Shown here: piece after piece, positions 10,401 to 23,400 of the stretch | Position numbering within the stretch: position 1 is the stretch's first letter | How the letters are laid out: each line of letters begins with the position of its first letter | Source: Erythroxylum novogranatense | Taxonomy: Eukaryota > Streptophyta > Magnoliopsida > Malpighiales > Erythroxylaceae | Direction of reading: 5' to 3' | Assembly: GCA_029891385.1 (NCBI GenBank) | Contig: CM057226.1 | Span: 93,628,977 to 93,692,976, forward strand | DNA: 64,000 bases | The notes under the pieces: generated by a model | Seen by the model: the letters and a program-made list of their open reading frames with translations, nothing else | What the model was told of the DNA's origin: nothing | The model's database searches: none | Made by a program: the position numbers and the translations under genes

Positions 10401-12661
10401 GAACAATAATTCACAATAAAAAATATTCATATCAAATCCATAACTTCCTTAAGTATACTGAATTTCCTCTCAACCTGATCCATATACGCAAATGCATACT
10501 TCCACTCAACATCATCCATACATAATTCATAATTCCTTAACATCATTAGAATAGAGTTTTACAAGCTCTAATGGAATTCCAAGCCACAATACAATATCAA
10601 TATCGAAATTCAAATACACAAAATACACAAATCCCAAAATTCTCAACAACAATCTAACTTCAAAACAATACAATATGTACACATACAAACAAAAACCTTC
10701 ACTTCCCTTCACCCGATCTTCTTCACATCACCTGTGGATGGGAATGAAGGGGGGGTGAGCTTATAACTCGTGGGTAACTGGTTTATTACAAAGAATAAGC
10801 AAAACCGTTTAAAAGTTCATTTGTCATATAAAAGTCATAATGAGTTCACAAAACGCTTTGTTCCCAAATTCTCAGTCAAATTCAAAGTTTGAATTCAAAA
10901 CTCATAGTTGAAAATTGCCATCACATCAACACAACATATCCATTTAACCATCAATACAAAACACTCAATTTATGCACATACTTGGCAATTCAAAGATGCA
11001 ATGCATGGCTCGAGGGTTCCATGGGAACAGAAGGGAGAAACTGAAGTTTACACTTTAAATAGAATGAGTCCATTTTTGGAGCTCATATGCCACAAGTTGG
11101 CAGCCGGGAGAAAGCTCTTGTCGATGTGCACGTAACGAACATAATAGTTCCACACTCGCCTAATCAGAAGCACATAATCATGCTCAAATCATTTTCAAAT
11201 GCTTTCCTGCTTTTCATGCTCTTTTCTTTCTTTTCCGAATATACAAAATGCCATGAATTTTCTAAGGCATAACATAAAATGTTTCAATGCATTCCCATCT
11301 TTATTTTGAAATTCATCAACAAAGTTCATATACCGAAACATGTAAAAATTTTGCAAATCATTCGAAAGAAACAAAAACAATATTTATGAAGTAGTTGAAA
11401 TCATTATGGATTTGGGAGAAAACTTTATTGGCTCATTTCTAAATTATAAACATGAAACCCACCTGGATTCCTTGCTTGGATACATGTTTAAAAGATGTCT
11501 CTCCTCTAGATCCTCTTGCCTTCGTTGATCCCCTTTACCAAATACAAAATTTCTATGGAATAGGAATACAAATTAAGGACCCATATATTGCATATTCACT
11601 AATATGAATTCTAAAAACTCAAACTCTTCAAAAAGTCCAAACAATTGGGTAAAATTTCCATGATCACTATGATCAAGTAAATGAAAAAATCTGGTAATAT
11701 TCTCTTCTAGAAAATGTTCCCCATTGTACTAGGTTTCTAATGACTCCAAAATCATTCAATTTGTTTCAGAAGTCTGAAAGTTATACTCTAAACATATTGG
11801 AACTATCCTTATGTTGAAACAAGAATCTATACTCAACTTCCATTCAACATTTGAGATCTTTATAAACTAAATTAAAACTTTCTTTCTTCATAACACTTAT
11901 AGACCTTTGTCTATATTTTACAACGAATCAAAAATCACTTCATTTGGATATCTACATCAATAGTTATGTCCAAAATACCAAAACATGTCTGTGTAGAAAA
12001 ACAGGAGCTCGCCGCGACGTGCGAGACTGGAAACCTTCCGAACACTTGTTTGTCGACATTTTTCATCTTTAAACTTCCCATCTTTCACAAATAACTCATC
12101 TTAACCCTAAATCATCATTCCTACTTCATTCTAAACTCATTCCAACCCAAAAATCATTCACAAACACAACTAAATCATTAAACCTAAGACACTGTTCAAC
12201 CATAACATCCTACACACATTCAACCCCATTTTTCCCTTCTAACGATAACTAAACATGGTTCATTCAACAAATCAAGAAGGGTTGAGTCTTGCACTTACTT
12301 GTTTAGCTCTAAGATTCGTCAAATTCTTCAAGATTTCCAAAACCCTAATTTTCCTCTTTATCTCCTCCCTTCCACAGTTCTCTTCTTCCATTTTCAAACA
12401 AAACAACTCTTTCTTCTTCTTTTTATACCCTTAATATGTGTGCAATGCCCATTTTGCCCTTTCATTTAAGCCTTAAGTCTTATAGCCTTAAACGACTTGC
12501 CTAAAATGCCCTTATGCATTCTTACCACTTTTAATACAATCAAACCATATAATAAATTCTATTAACATTTACATAATAAGTAGATCCAAAACTTTATCCA
12601 TCAAACCTCATAATTCATTTAGATCATGCTCAATTTAACAAGAAAAATTCGAGGGCCAACA

Positions 12662-12675
12662 ACTCTCTCCCTCTT
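12662..12675 (-). promoter_or_regulatory. Polypurine tract of element C
   Basis: On the minus strand AAGAGGGAGAGAGT lies immediately before the 3' LTR. It is preceded by GAGGACGAAATTC, the tail of the Gypsy pol frame that also precedes the PPT in elements B, D and E. It would prime plus-strand DNA synthesis. Confidence 0.88.
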
Positions 12676-15600
12676 AAAAAGAATTTCGTCCTCAAAATTC
12701 TTATATGATTGAACAGGAGTGTAGGATGTTCCCGCAATTCTCATTAAACTTCATTACTCAAATACTTTCTTAAATGACCGTGGTCAACAGACTCGCGCGG
12801 TCTTTCAATCCCTTATTTAGCCATTCACTTTCTTAACTAGTTCCTCATTATCTTTCAGATCACTCACAATTTTTCCATTTCTTGTGTCGATAAAACCAAT
12901 ATCATATCATATCAATATTTTCTTAATGTACTCAAGTACATCACATTTCAAGCTAAGGCATCTTTTATTAGTAGCGCTAACTCATAATAATTTCATATAG
13001 ACCACTTCATACTGGGCTTAACAAATCCTTTGTCCTAACTTGAGCACAATGTGTACCCCATGTAAGCATACCCTGTGCCCCATGTAAACATACCCTATAA
13101 GGTGATACCCTTAGAGAAAAATCATCTTTCACTTGATAATTCACATCACTTTAGTATCAATACATTTAACTCTTATGTCTATCTTTCGTATTCCATGTCT
13201 CTGGCATGGATCTGCCTAATTCGTCTATCTTTATTGAATCACTTAATTCCTAACATTGATCAATTTCACTTGCCCATAACATCTCCAATTCTAGCCCTCA
13301 ATGAGCAGTAGGCCTGACTCCTCATAATATAAAAGCGATGACTATTTCTATCATCAAACTCATTATACAGTATTCTATTGAAATCACGATGACAACGATT
13401 GTGATGCTTAAAGTCAAATAGAACCATACATTGGTCTCATTTTCCCATGAACTCCAACTATCAACTTCAAGCATATCTTCGACAGTTAAGACCGTCGACA
13501 ATTCAAACTTTCAGTCACTTGACATATTTATTCTAGGATGTAAAGCTTAAATCACAACTTGTACTTTTCTGACAGTTTGTTTGCTCAATCATCCTTGCCG
13601 GTACCTATACTTCTTATCTCAATCACTCAGAATCATTTTTCCTACTCGAACTCAAAATTCACATTCATTTTCGATTTCTTGGTAAGGTTCACAACTTCTG
13701 AATCCTCAATTGGAGCTTTGGTCATGTGAAACTGATCTTACATTTTCAGTGAATAATGGCACTTCATTTTGCCCTGAATTCGACTCCATTCAGTACTCTT
13801 TATTGCACTAGATCTGGTAACCTCTATATCAGAATTCATACTTCACTGTTATTGAATTCTCTATTCAATGCATCTGGTTACAACACTAGCTTTACCATTT
13901 TGGTAATCATTTGTACAACATAATCTTCCAGTAACTCTATCCATTGTCTCAATCTCACATTCAATTCTTTAAACTCAATAAGCACCTTAAGTTTCCTGAT
14001 CTGCATATCTTACACATAGTCAAAAAAAATTTGTACATATAATGTCTCCAACCTTCAAGCAATCACTACAACAACAAGTTTCAATTCATGTAGCAACAAT
14101 CAACCTATGAGGTTTCAATTATCTCCATGCACATGAATTCACTTCATTTTACTGCACTGATCCTTATCCTGATCTCTTTTGCAAACATCACTGCATACTA
14201 TCGAATCTCCAAATCCAGACGATATAATTTATCGGTGTTATAATTCCTCCAAATGTTCTTTACCTTCGTCCCTCATACGATTTACTCATTTTTCCTCAAG
14301 TATTCAGACTATTCTTCTCAACTCTTCGAATACACTTAACATATCCTCAAACTTTGCTTGGATAGCTTTAATCTTCAATACCATAGTATTGTCGGGGAAT
14401 TTGTTAACTTGAGCAAATATTGTCAAAACTCCATATGTCCACTATTGGTTCTAGTAATTCCTCAAATAACTGATTCCTCAATGAGGAACTATTGCCTCTT
14501 GTTATTTTCAATTTCCCAATTGTCTTACCTTTCTTGACTGATTTTCTCCATTCTTTAGATTTCCTCATATTTCGCATTGATGTATTAAAATGTCTGCTCA
14601 TTTATACTCGTTTCTCCACACACTCTAGTTTATATGCAATCTTAGCTTCCTGAGCTTGTCACACCTTCATCGGATAAAATTGGCATTTCCCAAACATATT
14701 TACTCAGAACATAACATGAACCTATATACTCCTCATATTGGCAATTAATGTCTCCTCAAATTTAGGAATCCACTCTCATAGTTGGATCCTTTACATCAAA
14801 CAAAAATACATACATTCTCAGTAGTATATTTTCTACCTCTTTTGCTTGAGTCGCAGTTAGGAATAGGACCCCAATACTCACTTTCGAATCATTACATATT
14901 CCTTTCTGATCAGTTTTTTCATTGATCATTCTTCATATAAACTATCTGATCTGCCGAATCTAACTTAGTGAAATTCTTCTTCAAAAAGAAATTCTTGCTA
15001 CTATCATACATACCATCCATACAAATCTTTATCAATCACCTGCTATCATCATCACATCACATCATCCTCATAAGGTGATAATGTTCAAGTCACTCAAAAC
15101 TCAATGGAGTAACGAACATACTTGCTATCACATATGCTTGGCTGGGAATTGTCAAAGTCATGCCATTCCATCCATAGAGTTACTCCTTAAAATCACCAAT
15201 TTATATCTTACATAATTGATATCTCGATCTTCATTGATCTTAGACAACAGTTCTCTCTTTATTAAACATACTAACACCACTTTTATTCTAGTTTTTTTTC
15301 AGAATTCACCTTTTCTGATGCTATATCATTTCATAGTGAGTCAATTACCATATTGAGTGCATATACTCTTCTCATTTAGTTCTTCATCCTTTTTCTTAAT
15401 CTCACTCATGCATAAGATGGGATCTTATACGTATTTGTAATTTTTTCCCCATACTACATATCATTTCATTCATCTCATATAAGGTCATTTATGTCTACTC
15501 CATTTCCCTTTCTCTATTTCCTCACTTCTATCTCATTTTCTAATAATCATTTATTTCATCTTCCACATGTATATCATCAATCAATTCGAAATTATCGGTG

Positions 15601-16072
15601 CATAATCATTATGAAATTCTGACCTCAATTCCACTAATTTCTTCTTACTTCGAATCATAACTCCTGTCGTATTAATCGAACAACCACTTTGGTTCCAATT
15701 TCCTCATCTTAAGATCATAACAAAGTTATGCTTCCATTGCACTCTACTTGTATACTCTAATATCATCATGTATACTCATATCCCTATATTTTCTCAAACA
15801 ATCCATGGCAATACATTCGTATCTATCTCAATTTTGAAAACATATCACCACAGTACCATATTGTTGTCATGTTCCATAAGACATCCTCCAATACGATTGC
15901 ATTGAATCATTATCTGTTCTGTTTACCCATCCATTATTTCTCCTTTCTAATTATCTGCAACTTTCTTTTTTCTCATATCACGAAAGAGTATCATCATTTT
16001 CTCACCTCAGATTCTTAACCATTTCTTATGCGTATAACTGATACACATGAGCCCATGCAAGATTATAATGCT

Positions 16073-16086
16073 GGCGCTATAATACC
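16073..16086 (-). promoter_or_regulatory. Degenerate primer binding site of element C
   Basis: On the minus strand GGTATTATAGCGCC lies five bases inside the 5' LTR end. It matches GGTATCAGAGCGCC of element B at all but two positions, and the following CAGCATTA is shared, so this is a mutated tRNA-Met site. Confidence 0.75.
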
Positions 16087-16091
16087 GCAAA

Positions 16092-16697
16092 TACTGGGCC
16101 CCGTTTCTAGAGCCCAACTCTAAACGGTTACCCTATGACGTGATCGTACTCCGATGAAGTTTCCTTAACCTTCATCGACTCATCTTCTTGCTTTGATACC
16201 ATAAATGCTGGGCCACGTTTCCGGAACCCAACCTCGAAACAGAATATCGTCATACTTAAGCGTGGTTCCTTGAAATCTTTTCTTACTCTAATACCAACAT
16301 GATGAGCCCTACTTTCAGAGTCCAACCATTGAACCATAAACGTTAGCATAATTCAAAGAAATCGTGAAGCTTAAAGTCTCATATCAAATCTATAACTTCC
16401 TCAAGTATACCGAATTTCCTCTCAACCTGATCCATATACGCAAATGCATACTTCCACTCAACATCATCCATACATAATTCATAATTCATTAACATCATTA
16501 GAATATAGTTTTACAAGCTCTAAAGGCATTCCAAGCCACAATACAATATCAATATCGAAATCCGAATATACAAAATACACAAATCCCAAAATTCTCAACA
16601 ACAATCTAACTTCAAAACAATACAATATGTACACATACAAACAAAAACCTTCACTTCCCTTCACCCGATCTTCTTCACATCACCTGTGGATGGAAAT
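16092..16697 (-). repeat. 5' LTR of element C, first part (LTR 3' end)
   Basis: This matches 10052-10750 of the 3' LTR with scattered substitutions and a missing (TA)n block. The terminal CA reads TA here. It is broken at 16697 by element B; the five bases GAAAT at 16693-16697 are duplicated at 27879-27883, where the LTR resumes. Confidence 0.93.
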
Positions 16698-17154
16698 TGT
16701 TGGCCCCTGAATTTTTTTATATTTACTTAAGCATGTCTAAATTATTTGGAGGTATTGTTTAAATTATTTTGAAGTGTTAGTGGTTAAAGAAATGGAAATT
16801 AAATGATGGATTATGTTTAAATGAGAGTGAAGTATATTATTAGAAATTAAATGAATAAGGTGGTGTAAGGGCATTGTAGGAAGTTCAATTATGTTTGTAA
16901 AGTCTAAGGCCTTGAGGGAAGGTTAATTTTGTCCATTTAAGTTTTATTTAAAAACAAAAAGAGGAGGAAGATAAGGAGGAATCGTTTATGTTAGGGGAAA
17001 GGAGAAAAAGTTGTAAAGAAAGGAGTGTTTTAAGGAAACTACATCGTTTTTGGGTGTAGGGAGTTTAGGTTTTTAACTTAAGAATCAAATATTTAGGTCA
17101 TTTGGGGGAGACCTACGAAAATAACGAGAGGAAAGGAGTGAGGGAGTCTTCGTG

Positions 17155-17197
17155 GAGAAGAAGAAGAAGAAGAAGAAGAAGAAGAGAGAAGAAGAAA
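17155..17197. repeat. (GAA)n microsatellite
   Basis: GAA repeats in the 5' LTR of element B. The 3' LTR copy (24661-24700) is shorter by a few units and the element D copy (45712-45772) is longer. The Leu-rich frame opposite it is a shadow. Confidence 0.93.
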
Positions 17198-19536
17198 GAG
17201 GTTAGGGCTTGAAATTTTCTTGTTCTAAAGAAGAGATGGAGAGATCCTTGAGAAGGAAAAGGGAAGAGAAGGTTTAAACTTCCATCAAAAGCCAAGAGGA
17301 GAGATAATTTCGTGGGTCTCTTCTCCAAGGTAAGAAATTGTGAATACTTTTGGAATTATGGGTAGGTTTTAGTGAAAATAGCTTAAGTTAGGTATGGGTA
17401 AAGTTAGATGGGTTTAGTTTCATGTTTCCATCTCCTTAAAATGGCCAATTTTGAGATTTCATGCTTCCTATGGGATTTATTGTTTGATGAAGGTTAAGAG
17501 AATGAATAGAAGTGAAGGGAATGGCCATTGTTCAAGCTCCTAGCTAAAGGAATTGAGGTGGGTAATGTTTTAATGATTGAGATTATAGGCTACTTGTTTG
17601 TTTTGAAATAAATGTTATCTAATGTTTTTAAATGGTTTATAAAGTTGTATAAATGATTCTTTGTGATGGGTTGAATTAGTATGAGATGTTTTACATTTTG
17701 GGAAATAATTGTGAAATGATTTGTGAAGTGAAAAAAAAGTTGGATACTTGATTTTGGAAAAACGACAATTTGGGAAATTATGTGAAAGTAAATATTTGTA
17801 AGAGCCAATTGTGGCTAATGATTATGAATTGTGTGAATTATATGATATGCATGCTTGTTTGGGTTTGTGGTGGTCCCTCATGTGTGATAGGTGCACCTGT
17901 CAAAATTATAGCCTTTTTCCGGCTGCCCGCTAGTGGCAATGAAGCTCCTCACGGACTCCTTCATGTGTTCATGGCTACACATGACCGCTTTGCGGAAATG
18001 TATAGTACGTCCTATTTGGATCCACCCAAACCATCTTATATGTGATTATGTGGTATGCTTATCTATGTGGTTACTGTGAGTTATGTTGTTTGATAAATGC
18101 TTTTGATTAATTGACTTATTGTTTTCTCCATGCTTATATGATCTTGATGTGTAATTGCTTGATGAAATGAGTTTTTCAAAAAGGGTTTTTATAAATTTAT
18201 AAAGTTCTGATCAATGTGATATTGGTTTTGAAAACAAGGAATTTTGATGAAATGAAAGTGTTTTTGACCAAAGTAAATAGGTTTTGATAAGTTTGAAAGA
18301 TTTTTATAAATCTGAAAGTTGTTTTGAGAATAAAAAATAAAGAACGTTTTTGGCTTATTTTCTTAATTATTAAGCTGTTACCCACTGAGCCATCGAGCTC
18401 ATAACCCCCCTTTTCCCCTCCACAGGTAACGAGCGGGAATACGAGTTAAAGTATTGGGATTGAGGCATCACTTCAATGTTCTTAAGTTAAAAGTAATTTT
18501 GTTTTGATATGAAGCATTAGGTTTCATTTGGAGATTTGTTTCATTATGTACTTCGACATTTGACATTTGGATTGCAATCGGGCTAAATGCCCTATAAAGC
18601 GTTGTAATGATTCAGATTTGTTATATAAGTACAAGAGTGTTGAGTTTTAATGTATTTTGTGCAATTCATATATGTTTTATCACAATGTATCATTGTATGG
18701 ATTGAATTTGACAAGAAAAGGGAAAATGAACTACTTTATAGTTTGGATTTGATTAGAATGATAGGAGTGTGAATTGTTGCCTTGAATTGAGTATGGAGAT
18801 ACTCTTGTGATTGAGTTATGATATATGAGGTTGGATGTTAAGTTTTGTGCAGGTGGAGGTACTAGGAATGAAGATTGGTTAGTTAAAGTTTTAGGGGAGG
18901 TGCTGTCAAAATTGTTGTAAAATTTGACAAGAATTTCTCTTTAGTTTTAGGTCCTCTTAAGGTTTGAATTGGAACAAAGAGTCTTCATGAAGATTGTAGT
19001 AGAAGTTCAAATCTTTCTAAGAGTATATCATTTGTCTCATTTGGACTTGGGGTTCAAAAGTTATGAGGATTAGAACACATTCAGTCACTGTTCATTTAGC
19101 CATGTTACTGTTATATTGGTCTTGAATGAGCAGTGTTTTGGAGTGACTTTTTACCCTACTTAATGATGAAATTAAAAATTTCATCCTTCATGAATGTTGT
19201 AGAACATCTTGTTATCTTTCCATTGGGGTATAATATATACTTTTTAGAATTTGGAGCAAGAAGTTATGACAATTGAAAGATAACAACTAAGGTCCATTTT
19301 GGTTGTTCATGTAGCTTATTAGGTTATGATAACTTTGATGAAAAATGATTGAAATCCATGATTTGATGAATCAATGGAGCTAGATATTTTGAATTTGATG
19401 AATTAAACTTGAAGTTTAAGATGTTATGAAGTGTTTAGGTTTTGGAATGAGTAAATTTGGAAGGGTATAAATGGTTATGAAGTTAGGTTGAAGTTTGAGA
19501 TGCATTGGATGAAGATTTGAAGTTTTGGAATTTGCG

Positions 19537-19718
19537 TGTCCGTTAAACGGACATGAATGTCCGTTAAACGGACAACTTCGGGTGTAGAAACACCCCTTCC
19601 CTTGCCCGTGTCCGTTAAACGGACTTGCATGTCCGTTTAACGGACATTTGCGAGCCATTTGGTACCATTTCACTCATACCTGTCCGTTAAACGGACATGG
19701 CTGTCCGTTTAATGGACA
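19537..19718. repeat. Paired-palindrome array TGTCCGTTAAACGGACA with 72-bp period
   Basis: Six near-identical 17-bp palindromes (8-bp arms around one base) start at 19537, 19558, 19609, 19630, 19681 and 19702. They form three pairs with 4-bp gaps, and the pairs start exactly 72 bp apart, leaving two 34-bp spacers of different sequence (19575-19608 and 19647-19680). The first spacer contains its own small hairpin, GGGTGTAGAAACACCC. In each later pair the second palindrome carries the centre TTTAA instead of TTAAA. Confidence 0.95.
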
Positions 19719-20400
19719 GCTACGGAAAAGATTGTGCATTTTCGAATTTTTAGAGGCCGATTCTCGTTTTTGGATCTTCATAAATGTTTTAGATCTAGAT
19801 GTCTACTTTCTAATGGTGCAAAAACGAAAGAAATCAGATTTATACATCAAAAGTTATGGTGATCGCGCCAAAAGAGTTTCAAACTGATTTAGGATGTGAA
19901 CATACTTGATTCTTTTGGGCATAATTCCCTCATCCGACCTCCAATTGAGGTGAGGTTTAAACCATTAGATTCCTAAGGCATATATATTTCTCTCCACCAA
20001 ATTTGTATCATTTTGAGTTAAATTGAAAAAGTTTACATTGAAACAATTGAGAGGTCGGTTTGGAGATCATATTTGGAGTATGAGCTCTTTTAGGTTTTTA
20101 AAGCATAACTTGAGTTATACAACTCCATTTGAGGTGATTCTTATTGCAAAACGAACTTGAGGTTTAGGGCTACAACTCATATGAATAAGTCAACCTTTGA
20201 TTTTTGTGTTTACATAGTGTGCGCTCACCACGAATGTGGAGTTACAGCTAAGGACCCTGCAAGGTAATAAGCACAGGGCTTCAGGACTCGGGAAATTGGG
20301 CTTTAGAGACGGGTCCAATAAACGTGGAATTAAAGCAAGAGTGATAGTGTGAGGTTTTAAGCAGTTGGGGTCCAGTCTCCGGGTCGGGTTCCAACTTTTA

Positions 20401-20412
20401 TGGTATCAGAGC
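20401..20412 (+). promoter_or_regulatory. Primer binding site of element B
   Basis: TGGTATCAGAGC, complementary to the tRNA-Met 3' end, four bases after the 5' LTR; the following GCCAGCATTA is shared with element C. Confidence 0.95.
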
Positions 20413-23400
20413 GCCAGCATTAGGATCTTTCATGGGCGCATGTGTATAAGTGACACATATAAGAAATTGTTAAGAGTTTCAGTTGATAGAATTAGTAGAA
20501 AGGAGAAACAGTGCATGGGTAAATATGGTAAATAGAGATTCAATACCATTACATTGGAGGAGTCGAAAGTCTTTGGTTGAGAATTGGAGTCTCGGATTGT
20601 TAAGTTGACGTCCTTAACGGTCGAATGATTTCGATCTCGATCAGAGTACGTATCGATATTTCTTTCGATGTTTGGAATAAATTTAGCAAAGAGTTTGATA
20701 GGATTATGTATCGACAATTTCGAAGTGATTGAGGAAAAGTAGGGGGACAAGTGGAAGATGAGGTTAACAAGTGGGACTTCATGAACATAGCAAATATCGG
20801 AACCTCAGTGGGTACAAGCTTATAATTTGAGTAATGAGCCTTTAAGTTTTCTTGTTCCGAATCGAAAAATAAAAGGTTGTTTTTTTAATCAAGAGAATGA
20901 AATGTTTTCAATTACTTGAAAAAAAAAGTTGCTTTTCTCACTTGTGATTGATTTGAAAAATGTGCTATATGTTTGATATGCAAGTTGTATGATGATTTTT
21001 CTTATATTTATAAATTGTGTGATGATTTTTGAATCAATGGTAAATTGATATATGTAAGCTGCAGTGTGAAGGATAATGGGAAGGGTATATGAATGAAGGT
21101 GATATTAGTACAAGGCCTAGGAAGTAAAATAGTTGTTATTGTGAGTATATGTATAATGACTCTTCCTCATACACAAGTGAGAATGTTAAGCACGTAGGTA
21201 ATACACAGATATATATGAATATATGTGGAGATGATAGGGGAAGAAACTTATGACTTATTAGATAATCATTAGTCATAGCTTCCATAGTCTAGAGTTTGAG
21301 GGGTAATTTAGAGTAAAATATGAAGGAGCTCATAATGATCATGTGGAAATAGATTGAGATTTTGTTAAAGATGTCACAATGAGAAACAAAGTGATATGAG
21401 AAGAATATTATCTGGGATTAATGGAGACCAAGGAATTGGTAAGTGATCAAAATAGGATGAATTCGATGACGCTACCCAAGCATGTATGACAAGTAGTATG
21501 TTCTTTACTTCTTTGGGTTTTGGGTGTTTTGAACATTATGACTTTGTGAGGAAGATAGAATTTGGCCTTTCCAGGGTATTACGATTAGTTGGTAATAAGT
21601 GATTGATCAAGATTTCTTGCAGAGTATAGAAAATGGTAACAAGAAACCCTCTTTAGAAGGCAAATTTTGTTAAGTTAGAATGAGCGGATCGATAATTTAT
21701 ATGAAGGATGACCAATGAACGAGGCGAACATAAAGGAATATGTATTTTTGTTTGGTGAAAAGGGGTCACATGAGTGGACTATTGAATATACGGAGACACG
21801 AATTTGCTAGTATGAGGAGTATGTACATTCAAGTTACATTATGTGAAAGTATATTGAGGAGATACAAACAAAACTTGATGAATGTCTTAAAATCAAGAAG
21901 TTAAGTATGTAAATAAAATTTCAATGTGTGGAGAAATTTGTATGAATGAACAAGCATGAGAATAAGTCCGAGAGAGATATGAGGAAATTCAAGGAATGGA
22001 GAAAATCATTCGCGGAAGGAAGACAGTAGGCAATTGAAAAGAAAGTGGGACAATGTACCTCATTAAGGATTAGTTATTTAAGGAATCCCGAGAGCTAATC
22101 AAGAGGCATATGAAATTCGATAAAAATTGCTTGAGTTAGCAAATGAATAATAGCACTATGATATTGAGGATGTATTAAATACATTTGAAGAATTGAGAAA
22201 AATAGTTTAAATACATGGAGAAAAATGTGTAAAGCGTATGAGTAACGTGAGTAAAAAGAATTTTGAAGGAACCATGTTAAGGTAAATTATAGTGTATAGA
22301 TTTGGAGATTTTATAGTATACACTGACGTGGTATAAGATATTTGGCTGAAATCCAATGTAGCGTGACAAAGTGATTTCATATGTCTGGAGACAATTGAAG
22401 TTCTTTTAGTTGACTATTTGATACATGATTTAGAACTGTTACATTAATGAATATTTTTGAAAGTTTGAAGATAGGATATGGATAGAAATATCTCTAATAT
22501 AAATATGCAAGTGTAGATCATAAAAGTTTGAAATACTCAATGAATTGGGAGAAATAGTTATAACACGCAGGAGATTGATATAAATACCAAAAGGCTACGA
22601 TTGTTCTAGCGAGAAAGTACAAGTAAAGCTAAGTGGTATGCAAGATGCCTTAAGTAGAAATGCGATATAGAGGTTATCAAAACTAATACAAAAGAAAGCA
22701 TAGAATGGAGGGTTTGGTTTACCTCAAATTAAGGATTAAGAGATTGTGAAATTGAAAACAGATAAGAGTGTCAATTTTAAATGAGAAGAAGGATATATGG
22801 TGAGTGAATAAGAAGTATGTGAAATCAATAAAGATGCTTGAGTTGAAAAAATTGAATATGAGACTGAGGAAATAGAGAGAGTTATCCAAAGGATTATGAT
22901 TGTATAAGTGAGTGCTATACTGGTAAAGCTAGTGTTATGATCAAATGCATGAGATAGAGATATTAATAGCAGTGTTTCATAAATTTTGGAGATAGAAGTT
23001 ATTAAATCTAGTGCAGTAAAGAGTGTGGAATGTCGAATTGAATTTTGGGAAAAATGATTAGTCAAAAGTTTAGATCAGTTCATGTGGACCAAGCGCAAAT
23101 TGGAGATTCAGAAATTGTGAATCTTACTAAGAAATTGGAATGAGTACAAATTTTCAGTTCGAGTGGGAACATGGTACCTGGTGATTGAGATAAGGAGTAT
23201 GTGTACCGGCAAAGATGAATAAACAAAGAGACTGTGAGAAGAGTAGTAGTGATTTAAACTATACATCCTAGAAAAAATATGTTAAGTGACTGAAAGTCTG
23301 AATTATCGATGATTTTAACTGTCGGAGATATGCATAAAGTTTATAGTTTAGAGTTAGTAGGAACATGAGATCAATATATAGTTCTATTTGACTTTAAGCA

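Larger units (their letters stand above)
10052..12661 (-). repeat. 3' LTR of element C
   Basis: On the minus strand it starts TGTTGGCCCTCGAATTTTTC at 12661 and ends GGGGCCCAGCA at 10052 (about 2.6 kb). It includes a reiterated 'LTR end plus PBS' block (10052-10310), a (TA)n run (10379-10400) and a conserved GTTACCCAC/GAGCTTATAACTC region (10729-10800, minus strand). The GC-rich array of the other LTR is almost absent here, reduced to 12000-12056. No coding content. Confidence 0.92.
12662..16091 (-). pseudogene. Interior of element C: decayed, non-coding Gypsy-derived sequence
   Basis: These 3.4 kb between PPT and PBS have stops in all frames on both strands. Minus-strand blocks match the interiors of B and D in order, for example TTCGAGTAGGAAAAATGAT near 13640 and the ACATCCTAGAA...CAAGTGACTGAAAG block near 13510. 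Short frames such as 14179-14412 and 13075-13311 show no domain and are chance. The conserved order and the retained pol tail at the PPT suggest descent from a gag-pol region by many small deletions. No gene function can be assigned. Confidence 0.7.
16698..20396 (+). repeat. 5' LTR of element B
   Basis: It starts TGTTGGCCCCTGAATTTTTT and ends GGGTCGGGTTCCAACT (the 3' LTR has the expected ...AACA). In order: AT-rich 5' third, (GAA)n at 17155-17197, a GC-rich conserved island at 17870-18020, the GTTACCCAC...CCACAGGTAACGAG region at 18376-18434, several degenerate AT-rich units containing GTTGTAGAAC-like words, the palindrome array 19537-19718, and a conserved 3' block ending in the PBS-proximal CCGGGTCGGG. 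A 91-codon frame at 17770-18045 recurs in the other LTR but looks like no known protein. Confidence 0.95.

Noticed and set aside
17770..18045. 91 aa frame found in both element B LTRs and, shorter, in element D
   Set aside because: It recurs because the LTRs are homologous; it carries no known domain and the conserved GC-rich part is better explained as a structural or regulatory island.
19537..19718. CRISPR-like look: short palindromic repeats with 34-bp spacers
   Set aside because: The genome is eukaryotic, there are only three repeat pairs, the spacers are homologous between elements B and D, and no cas genes exist. It is an LTR-internal array.
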